A stretch of 64,000 nt of DNA. It comes from Misgurnus anguillicaudatus. Its lineage: Eukaryota; Chordata; Actinopteri; Cypriniformes; Cobitidae. The stretch is taken from contig NC_073352.2 in assembly GCF_027580225.2 (NCBI RefSeq), forward strand, positions 3,102,501-3,166,500, read 5' to 3'. Position 1 is the stretch's first letter, and each line of letters opens with the position of its first letter. Positions 55,777 to 64,000 of this stretch are shown here, piece by piece. The position numbers were made by a program, and so were the translations under genes. The notes below the pieces were generated by a model. It was not told the origin of the DNA and did not search any database. It worked only from the letters and a program-made list of their open reading frames with translations.

Positions 55777-57051
55777 AAACTACAAAATATTAATCGAACA
55801 AATGTATACAAATAATAAATTAAATATACACTGCTGTAATAGAAAGTTGTGATTTTTTTATGCTGCCTATGTTTTAAACTGAGTTGTTGCAGAAAGAGTA
55901 CATCCACCAGTAAGTTATACTTTCTGGTTAACAGTTAGCACTTTTAAGTTTACATGCATTTTGTGTAAAAAAAATAAAAATTTTACAATGATATTTATTT
56001 GCATTTTGTAGGTATGTGATTAATTTCATATAGGATGTGTCATACAGAGAGCGCTTCATTTTACCAGTGTCCATTTAGTCTTCAGTTTCACCTAACGCTA
56101 ATATTTATTTTAAATGTTTTGTTTTCAAAAACATTAATAGTGAGTTTTAGTAATCTTACAGGTTTAATGCATCATATAGGATGCGCGTCAGTTTACTGTG
56201 TTTATTAACCATTTAGTTTCACTTGCAGCTATTCCTCCTAGAGTACTCCTTTCTCAAACCTATGGATTTATCAAAATGAAAAAAATGAAGAAAAAAATGC
56301 AGACAACTAGCAGCCTGGTGACTGTCAATCATTGATGGGACATCAAGCTAGGTTGAACACTTTTAAAGGGAAAGTACACAAAACAAAACACTGTTTTTAT
56401 CAGTTCCTTCAGGTTCGTGCCCCTCACTGAGTTTATTATAAACAATAGCTTGCAGATGCAATGTCTGTAGTGCATTCTATGTACAGTGTAGTGAAATGTC
56501 TGTGTTATAACAGAAGTTTAAAACAGTCAGACTAATTAAAAAGGAGTTTCGTACAATCTTAATCGATTATAATGGAGTATCTCTTCCTCTGTACTATTTA
56601 GTCCTACCTTTTTTAATAATTCATAAAACAGCACTAAAATAATTAATAAAGGCTTGTTTTGTCTGTGTATCCTGTAAGATATAGCGTGAAGTGGAATGTG
56701 ATTGTGAGCCAGGCTTTCACATCCAACATCTGTGCCTGTATGGAGTTTTATCTCTGCCACATTTATGCGCCACATAGATCACATTTTGAGCACATTTTGA
56801 GAATTTTGCACGGACAAGAACCGAGATTTGTGAAGAAATATTCGTCCTGCAAATAAACAAGTGCTCTGTGTGAATGAAAATGCTTGTCTAAATGTGTTCA
56901 AACCCGCCCTTTCATCTGCGCAAAGATCTACTTGCCTGCTCTCCTGCTACCCACTCTGCGAGCGTTAATCCTTCAGCTCACTCTCTCAACCATAGACATA
57001 CAAGAAATAACTAGACCACGAGTTAGCTGCTTTGCTCAGCCGCTGTGATGG
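55777..57051. other. No gene seen
   Basis: AT-rich, apparently single-copy sequence. The frames at 56536-56775 and 56659-56856 overlap on opposite strands and match nothing. Confidence 0.5.
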
Positions 57052-57110
57052 GTAGGCCTGCCACGATAATGACTATATTGACTTATCGAACAATACAGTA
57101 GGTAAACACA
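57052..57110. repeat. hAT 5' end (TAGGCCTGCCACGATAA)
   Basis: TAGGCCTGCCACGATAATGAC...GACTTATCGAACAATAC is the start of a fish hAT family. No right end is visible. Confidence 0.5.
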
Positions 57111-57418
57111 ACGTCAGTAGTTTTTAGGGAGTGTTATTACCAGTGTTTACAAGAGTGTTTGTTGGGAAAAAAAACACTTTTAGCCAATCGCGATAGCTTC
57201 TGTGTACGCTCAAAATGTGATCTTGTGTGCGCATAAATGTGGCAAAGTTAAACCTCCATATGCCTGAGCTCATAAATGCACTACAAAATAAATAGTTTTC
57301 AACATAAACACTCCAAAATCAAAATCATGTGGAAAGCTGTCCCAAGAAGAGTAGCAGCTGTAATAGCTCCATACTAAACTCCTTAAAATCTTTACATGAA
57401 TGCAATGTCATTAAAGTA

Positions 57419-57466
57419 CCACAAGGCGCTGTTCATTTGCTGACTGCAGGGTTCTGAATTGGGTGT
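57419..57466 (-). repeat. 48 bp inverted match to the LINE tail at 58143-58190
   Basis: The reverse complement of this tract equals 58143-58190 with one mismatch. Sequence on both sides is unrelated. The tract is a piece of LINE coding sequence (PFRTLQSANEQRLV region) lying in the opposite direction 676 bp away. Confidence 0.85.
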
Positions 57467-58054
57467 TAATGTGCAAAAAGGTTGGTGTAATAATGGTGTA
57501 ATGAGATACTTTTGTTTATAGTATGACACAATAACTTAAATGTATGTAGTTGGTTCAAATTAACTAACTAAATGAAACAAATGTAATTTTAGTATCGTTG
57601 TCTCGAGCTAAATCTCTTGTGTGGTAAAGTTTTTTTTTTTTTTGGATTAAGTTCATTAAACAAACAGTTAAAATGGGATGTCAGCTTATTTTAGATCACT
57701 TTCATACAAATAGAGTTGCAGAATAAATCAAGTTATATCTACTCACAGTTATGCTGTATTAAATTCTTGGTATTTAAGGATAAATTGAATTCATGAATAT
57801 TTTGTACTCTAATTTAATCATTTCTTTCACATAACAAAACCAGTTAATGTAGATGTTACCATTTAAATACATTTCCAAACTCAACTGAGAAAAAGATTTT
57901 CAGTAAAAAGCTGATTTTGGATAGATATCTGCTTATTTTGTATTTATCATGTCAATGCACACTTTGTTGTGTGCTTGAACAAAGCCTTTTAGTATTTAAC
58001 AAGTTTTGACATGGCAGTTCTCATCATAGTAATCAAAATCTCTCTACATTAGCC

Positions 58055-58400
58055 CGCATCAAATTCAAGTCATTGCTGCTTGCATACAAATCGCCACTGG
58101 CTCTGCGGCGGCCGGCATACCTACAATCCTTCTTGCACATTTACACCCCATTCAGAACCCTGCAGTCAGCAAATGAACAGCGCCTTGTGGATTCCTTTCA
58201 AAAAGAGCCCAAAATTACTGTCCCACTCATTCACCTTCACTTTTCCTTATTGGTAAAATGATCTTCCAAACTCTGTCCAGTCAGCTTCATCTCTCAGAAT
58301 ACTCAAATAACATTTCAATATCTTTCTGTGAATATTTACAGGAACATGTTAACGCCTATATGCTTAACCTCTTCTCTAAGAAGCGTTGCAACCTTGTATA
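58055..58400 (+). pseudogene. L2/Rex-like LINE C-terminal fragment
   Basis: Frame 58073-58261 reads KSLLLAYKSPLALRRPAYLQ, FLHIYTPFRTLQSANEQRL and V, matching the region after the fish LINE reverse transcriptase (RIKFK-LLLAYK...P-Y-L...Y-P-x-R-x-LRS-x-x-xRLV). The following 58230-58330 gives, in another frame and damaged, W-x-NDLP...S-x-SLS-like sequence. Same broad LINE class as 30356-30770 but the segments only partly overlap. No catalytic residues are included. Confidence 0.7.
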
Positions 58401-58734
58401 GCACTTCCCACATTTTGTATAGCACTTCCCATCAATGCCTAAATATAAAACAAAGGCAATTTATTCATGCCATTTCATTTTAGAGGGAGTAAAAGTACTG
58501 TGACCATACTATACAACTATCACACATCTCAAAACTTTCATTAACAAGAAGTTAGAAAACTGTACATGGGACAAGCTCTTCCGCTTTCCTGTACCATGAA
58601 CCTACTTAATGCATTTCTTAATGCATTTATCAGCAATAAGGCAAACGCCTTAAACCTTGTGTAATTCAGTGTCAGTAAACAAGACTAGGCAGCTATAAAT
58701 CAGAAATGAAATCAGCTGCAAGTTGCGTGAATGA

Positions 58735-58880
58735 AAAATAAAAGAAATAAAACCAAACACCTTGTAATAACTGTTTACTTTGCTTACATAAATATTAATA
58801 TAGGCATCATATTTTGGCAAAAGCGACATGTAACCAAATTCAAGTTTATTTTGTCTAGTAAAGGGTTACTCATAGCCAGA
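58735..58880. repeat. 0.33 kb MITE family, fragment (copy 3)
   Basis: ACACCTTGTAATAACTGTTTACTTTGCTTACATAAATATTAATATAGG...TTTTGGCAAAAGCGACATGTAACCAAATTCAAG aligns with 3070-3160 and 7395-7490. The termini are not preserved. Confidence 0.65.
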
Positions 58881-59912
58881 ATGTTTATACCTTCCTTACA
58901 AATCTGTTACTCATTTAGAGCTGTCACACACATTTAAAGCACACAATTGTATGGCATGTACAATGGTTAATCTGTGCAAAGTGTACAACATAAAAGAATA
59001 ATGCAGAGATGGAATAAACTTACAAGGATAGACTTGCACTTCTCTGTTATACAGAATGTATAGTGCTGAGGTGTTTTGTTGAGGAAGTGCAGTCCAAACA
59101 CCAAGACATCTGACAGATTTACGTGTAAATTGATCATTTTAAAAGTTTCAGCCCACAGAAACATACAGACACAAAACAGATCTAACGCTGGAGCAAATGG
59201 CCTGTTTCTGTTTCTAAATGCATATTAACATTTATATTATTCACAACATTTACTGTCATTTTACATTACCAGAAAGGCTACCTCATAAAAGCAAATCGCA
59301 AAATCATATAAGCAAAGCCAGGGCACATTTGCCAGCGCACAGAAAAAAACTTTAAATTACATGTAAAAAAGACTTTTTACACCTCATTTTCACAGAATGG
59401 ATAGGCATAACATTAACAAAACTATATTATTCAGTCATGACCAGAAACAATTATTATATACAGGAAAAGGTTAAATAAACAAATTATCCATGATGTGTGA
59501 TACTGTATATGCAAAAGTAAATAAATGTACCACAGTTTGCCTAGTGCTAAACACTTGATGTCATTAAAAATCATGCATAATGTGTCTATAATAAAAAGGG
59601 TTTAAGTGTGTAGTTTATATCCCTGTCATTTAATTTGTCAAAGGAACCTCCACATATACAAAACTTAGCACTAAATTTGCCATGGGGACCAGTTTTCGCC
59701 ATTATATTAATAATACAGTTATATTGTAACATAAATCCATAAACTTCAACGATTATAGGGACTCATAACAAGTTTTCGTTGTACGAATATACCATCCGAA
59801 TGGTTTCTAGCAAAAATATAAAATTTAAAGCTGAATAAAACCTGACCACAATAGGTTACACTAACAAAAGTAAAGTGTAAGTTACACTCCAGGAAAAACT
59901 GCACAGTTGTAC
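58881..59912. other. No gene seen
   Basis: AT-rich sequence without recognised repeats or frames. It could be intronic or intergenic. Confidence 0.45.
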
Positions 59913-60088
59913 TTTACCTCGGTTACCATGGTGAATTTTTATAGTGCCATTCGGTCGTATGCGTTTTTTCATGAATATACATACATATCCATATAAAGAT
60001 GTGTATTATTCATAAACATCAAAGCATACGACCGAATACAACGTGTGAATATTTAAAACGGAGTGAAACACTACGTTACCCGAGGTTA
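59913..60088. repeat. 176 bp foldback / MITE-like palindrome
   Basis: The outer ACCTCGG...CCGAGGT and the inner perfect 14 bp arms ATTCGGTCGTATGC (59949-59962) and GCATACGACCGAAT (60024-60037) are inverted around a centre near 59993. The arms TCATGAATA/TATTCATAA pair further in. The outer arms are imperfect, and no target duplication is clear. It lies about 170 bp upstream of the TATA-like box at 60255. Confidence 0.7.
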
Positions 60089-60254
60089 ACAACACATAAT
60101 GATGCATAATTAACATCAATGACAGTTTTACAATCTAGTCAATAATTAGTTTGCCACTTACTGGATGTCGCTGAAGTGCTTTTAGTTTCCGCACGGATGA
60201 TCTCTGTGATTTTCCACAAATTTAAATCAGATACGTTTCGTGAAGAATTGGTTT

Positions 60255-60262
60255 TATAAAAG
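60255..60262 (+). promoter_or_regulatory. TATA-box-like TATAAAAG
   Basis: TTTTATAAAAGCAGAGGAACC is a strong match to a metazoan TATA box and start region. A transcript starting about 25-30 bp downstream would include the ATG at 60337. Motif-only evidence in AT-rich DNA, so weak. Confidence 0.3.
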
Positions 60263-60336
60263 CAGAGGAACCAGCAGCGAGTTGACACGATTCGAATCGA
60301 TATACAGACAAACACTATAGGCTATCGTTTACAAAA

Positions 60337-60426
60337 ATGACGAAAAGTAATTTAACAGATGAAGAAACACTTTCTGTAAAGTCTGTGCTGTTTGTCATTT
60401 ATCATCTGCTCGAACTGTTAGTTTGA
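60337..60426 (+). CDS. Possible 29-residue small ORF
   Basis: The ATG at 60337 has an A at -3 (ACAAAAATGA) and opens a 29-residue frame: MTKSNLTDEETLSVKS, then a hydrophobic, leucine- and valine-rich second half, ending in TGA. It lies 75 bp after a TATA-like box. No family is recognised. The frame is short enough to occur by chance. It overlaps the opposite-strand frame at 60395-60574. Confidence 0.15.
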   Translation: MTKSNLTDEETLSVKSVLFVIYHLLELLV

Positions 60427-60574
60427 GCATCCGCATATAACTTCCATCCCCATCACCCTGCGCCTGGAAGATATAGAGTTGTCCCTTCTCTGCGTTTATC
60501 CCTTCTGAAGACACTTCCTCTGTCCACTGGAAGCGCCTCGCGTGTATTTCATAAAGAAGATAACTGACCGAGAG
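60395..60574 (-). other. Possible terminal exon, minus strand (59 codons)
   Basis: This open minus-strand frame has no initial methionine and ends in TGA at 60395. It contains RRFQWTEEVSSEGINAEKG, then QLYIFQAQGDGDGSYMRM and LKLTVRADDK. The composition is protein-like (mixed charged and alternating hydrophobic residues, few repeats). Acceptor-like CAG sites precede it in the coding sense (CTCGGTCAG and CGCTTCCAG). The underlying DNA is GC-richer than its flanks. I do not recognise the sequence. It could be a host exon, an old transposon frame or chance. Confidence 0.25.
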
Positions 60575-60599
60575 TTAAGTCTCATCACACATGCAACTA

Positions 60600-61830
60600 C
60601 AGGGGTTTGTTCGCAAAGGCACACTACCATATTACTCCTACTAGGAATGCAGTATACAGTAACCGAATCGTCTTTAAACCGGCTCTTTTTGCTGATTCGA
60701 TCAAACCGATTCGCACAGTGTTTGTTAATCGCTCTGTGAGGATAATTTTAAAAGTAAAACTATCAGGTGTGTCACACGCAACAAATACATATCAAAAACA
60801 AAGTCTGCATGTAATTACAAACAAAAATGATTTAAAATGAAATTTAAGCGATGACGTCTGGAAACACTTTCGAGTGTAAACGAATTGGTGAGCGGTTCTT
60901 TAAACAATGCGTCCGAACGAACTGATTCGTTGTATCGGACTGCGTATGCTAGTCTGTTCTGGAGCACTGGAGCTGTTCTTCAGGACCACCGACAACCTTC
61001 AATCCGGGGGACTATTTTGACTTATAATGCTTCGTTTAATAACCATTGTAAAATATAAGTTATATTTGTTGTTTATATTATGAAATATGTATCATTTGTC
61101 CTTTTTTTTTTAAACAGTTTGCTAAAAGTATTGTTACAGTGGCATTATTACAAGCGTGCCTCCCTTAGCGCCCTCTTGCGGTAAATTAATAAAACTTCTA
61201 AATATTATAGGACACATTTTGATAATAATTGAATAGTAAGCGCCATGATTTATCAATTTAGGAAGCAGAATTAAATATAGAGATGAAGTTTACATAGTTA
61301 ATGAAATTAAATTAAAGTGAATAAAAAACTTATGTAATATGTGTTTATAAGTTTTTAACACTACTTCATTATTTCTGACAATTTGGACTCATGTGTGTAT
61401 TAGGGAAATTATGACTGCAATCATGCTTATATATTTTAACACATACATTGTTACACTTTAAAAAATAAACTTTAAAATATTCTCAACAAAGGTAATACAG
61501 TAACTTTAACAAAGTAATTTGTTATTTTGTGTTTACTAAATAAGATTAGTTCTCAACAATGTTGCTAACAAAGATTATCTTTATACTCATATTTTTGTCC
61601 AAACAAAGTTACATCAAACAAGGGTTTGAAAATTCCCAGCATTCATTGCAGCATGTAAAATTATGTAGTTAATATTATTAAAAAAGATTACTGTTTACTG
61701 TTTGCTGGCTTTATTTATGCTGGTGTTGTTGTCTCTGTTAGTTATGTGTTGTATTTAGAGTTGTTTTATACTTAAAGATGTTTGTTGATTAAAGTTTGTG
61801 TGTTTAGTGTTGAGGTCTAAGTGCATTACG
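60600..61830. other. No gene seen
   Basis: Positions 60655-60960 contain several GATTCG/CGAATC words in both orientations, resembling a decayed hAT end, but boundaries cannot be set. The rest is AT-rich and featureless. Confidence 0.45.
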
Positions 61831-61964
61831 CAGGGGCGTTACACAAAATCTCGGGCCCTATGCATCGGCAGTCCTAATGGGCCCCCATGCCCCACTCCCA
61901 TAATATATTCCAGACTTTACCTTCCCTTGGGGCCCTGGTAATCACCCCCAGTCTGACGCCCCTG
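61831..61964. mobile_element. 134 bp hAT-type MITE, perfect 8 bp duplication
   Basis: CAGGGGCGTTACACAAAATC and CAGTCTGACGCCCCTG are the ends, inverted over the outer 8-10 bp. GCATTACG flanks both sides (61823-61830, 61965-61972). The body carries GGGCCC-rich words. It is one of the shortest complete elements in the window. Confidence 0.85.
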
Positions 61965-61972
61965 GCATTACG

Positions 61973-62686
61973 CTGTGTGGATCCTAGTAAAAATGCATTC
62001 AACAAAAAATTTATTAAAAACTCTTTAAGAGTTAATTTATAATTAACTCTTTAATTGTTTAAAAAAATAAGTTGGGTGGACTTATCATTACTCAGAAATT
62101 CAGAAATTAATGTTTAATTAGTTGCCAAATTAATTGATGTAACTCATTTAGTTTTTTTCAGTGAAGCTGGGACATTACTAGGTATGCTGAGATGGGTAAT
62201 CTACCTCCCCCAAACTTTGAGTAAACGTAAACAGTCATTAAGTGTGTTGCAATAAAATTTTACGTTTTTTCAAACTCTGATTTTTTACAGTGTGTATATA
62301 GTCTGGCATGTCAATGCAAAATTTATTTAATCTATTTTTGTCATCAGTAATTCATCAGCAACGCAGTGTGCATAAATGTTAGAATCATGCCTACGTTTAT
62401 ATATAAGTTTATCTTTCATTCTTAAAAAATCAGACAGTCACCTTTCTACTTTTTTCAAATTCTACAATAAAAAATGTAATTAGTTGACTACTTTTAAGGC
62501 AATCAGTTTCCTGACATTTTCTAAGTGGGCTAATGCAGTATATTACATTTTTGTTTAGTTAGAAAAGCCATTTGTAGAGTCAAGGCCGTAGCCAGGATTA
62601 AAAGCATCCAAAATAAATCAAAACCCCAGTTACATTTTATCATCTGGAGTGCAGTCATCCTAAATTGCACAAAGTGTCATTTTTTC
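61973..62686. other. No gene seen
   Basis: AT-rich sequence. The TTAATTTATAATTAA palindrome at about 62032-62047 is probably compositional. Confidence 0.45.
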
Positions 62687-62966
62687 AAGAAGCTTTTCAT
62701 TTTAGGATGAATTTTAAATAGTATAGAAGGAGTTCATAGATAATCTGGGCTCTTATTGGCTGCTTTTTCTTCAATATTCAGTGTAAGTCACCTATTTCAA
62801 AAATAAAAAAAAATGTTAATAACAAAAATGTATCTGTTTGGCATAGGCATACTTTGGTCTACAAAAGTAATTTCAAGCATTTAACTATACACCTTCAGAT
62901 TAAATGATTTTTAAGACCATAGTTAACATTTTAGTCAAGTGACCCTAATTTTTTGAACAGTAGTGT
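62687..62966 (-). pseudogene. Tc1-like element remnant, minus strand, internally deleted
   Basis: AAGAAGCTTTTCATTTTAGGATGAATTTT...GGAGTTCATAGATAATCTGGGCTCTTATTGGCTGCTTTTTCTTCAATATTCAG is the reverse complement of the C-terminal coding part of a common fish Tc1 transposase (consensus '..agcacttgttggctgcttttccttcactctg..'). It then jumps to the terminal sequence TTCAAGCATTTAACTATACACCTTCAGATTAAATG...CAAGTGACCCTAATTTTTTGAACAGTAGTGTA. The catalytic core is missing. Confidence 0.65.
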
Positions 62967-63325
62967 AGGTTTGAATCTCATTGGTGGCCCTATTGCATTG
63001 TAGGCTATTTGCTGCATAACCCTTAACTTTCTCACCTTCCCTCCTTTTCTTTGTTCTCATCTTCTGCTGGTTTTCAAAATGATAATTCAGTTTGTTGCAG
63101 CCTTTTCATTTTCAGTCATTTAAATAAAAATTACAGGCAGAAAATTACATGGTGTCAACTTTATTTTGAACAATGGATTTGTGCGATTGAAGTTTATGTG
63201 AGATGTGCGAGCGAGACACTGCGTTGAGTTCTTTAATTAGTTTAGAAAACACTCCGCTATAGTCAACTACTTTTGTTTTGAGATGGCAGCAGTATCTGCA
63301 AGTACGTGTCACACGACGGTCCGTA

Positions 63326-64000
63326 CAGTGGTGTGTTTACCCACCACGCAAACCACGCAATTGCGTGGGGCCTCGCGGGCTTGGGGGCCCCCCTACTGGC
63401 CACAAGGTGTGCGAAAGTATGTTAAGTTTATTCAGACACAAATCTAAGTTGCGGATAAAGCATGCGCAAGCAAGAGATATGCGAGTATGCACGCAGAATA
63501 ATATTTCCGCGCATCCTCGCGAGGGCACAAATAGGCTACTTCATGAGCAAAACTCTACGGGAAAGCGCACCTCTGCTCAGCGCGCACAAATGCAGCCACA
63601 CAAGTGCTTGAATGAGCGCTCGCTCGACTCTCTCTGTGCTCTCGTAACTGCACAACATTCACTCCATGGTCAAGTTTACTTTAAAGACTTTGGGCTTCAC
63701 ACCTGTGATTGGTGGTTTGGTTTGATCAGTGACATGCATCTTTTGTTCCACGCTTGCTCGTACAGGTATAAACATGATAAAGACACCAAGCAGGGGTTTA
63801 AATCACATCGAAAATACATAAATCAAATTCTGTCTCTCATCATTGTCATTAAAATCTCATTTTTAGTGTATGTCCAGTTTATATGCTTGTTGTATTTCAC
63901 AGTAAGTTTGTTTTTCCAATATGAACATGAAAGTATCATGACTCTCAAGGAACGGGACCCAAATGCAAGGTAACGGGTGAACTTAAACGGGGTTTATTAA
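63326..64000 (+). mobile_element. Probable start of a hAT-type element running off the window
   Basis: CAGTGGTGTGTTTACCCACCACGCAAACCACG followed by GTGGGGCCTCGCGGGCTTGGGGGCCCCCCTACTGGCC resembles the left end of the GGGCCCC-type fish hAT elements (compare 16659). The right end would be beyond 64000. The 231-codon frame at 63278-63973 crosses this boundary and has no recognisable domain, so I treat it as chance. Confidence 0.4.

Noticed and set aside
63278..63973. 231-codon frame, the longest in the window
   Set aside because: It crosses the apparent left end of a GGGCCCC-type element, has no recognisable domain, and its sequence changes character along its length. Most likely chance.

Overview
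This window looks like ordinary intergenic or intronic DNA from a ray-finned fish. It is most likely a cypriniform (zebrafish or carp relative). The basis is AT-rich sequence with no long intact gene, plus a dense load of fish repeat families: hAT, PIF/Harbinger and Tc1 DNA transposons, DIRS-type tyrosine-recombinase retroelements, L2/Rex-like LINE ends, a 5S-rRNA-derived SINE and several short inverted-repeat elements that I know from zebrafish and carp. The species assignment is inference. I recognise no host protein-coding gene. Almost every open frame longer than 60 codons is either chance or a broken piece of transposon.

Layout. 0-12 kb: a decayed THAP-like motif, a 5S-derived SINE, two copies of a 0.33 kb inverted-repeat element (one split by a 985 bp hAT-type element), and a 2.0 kb Harbinger element carrying a decayed Myb/SANT gene that was itself split by a 744 bp hAT-type element. 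12-24 kb: the first copy of a repeat that contains a canonical intron, a block of degenerate ~150-170 bp tandem units, a 1.2 kb hAT-type element and fragments. 24-40 kb: two Harbinger-like elements with TAA duplications, Tc1 remnants, an L2-like LINE tail, a DIRS recombinase fragment on the minus strand, several MITEs and the second intron-bearing repeat, interrupted by a 446 bp element. 40-44 kb is almost featureless. 44-56 kb is a hAT graveyard, with nested elements bounded by 8 bp duplications, a DIRS gag/RT relic split by a 2.9 kb hAT-type element, and two pieces of one hAT transposase family. 56-64 kb: LINE and Tc1 fragments, a foldback, and a possible small promoter/exon region near 60.2-60.6 kb.

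The most informative content is the insertion order. Target-site duplications and comparison with uninterrupted copies let several insertions be ordered in time. In the Harbinger Myb gene, the split DIRS gag and the split transposase fragment the host reading frame resumes across the insertion. Nothing here supports a new defence or metabolic system. The least explained non-repeat signal is the pair of overlapping opposite-strand open frames next to a TATA box and a foldback at 59.9-60.6 kb.
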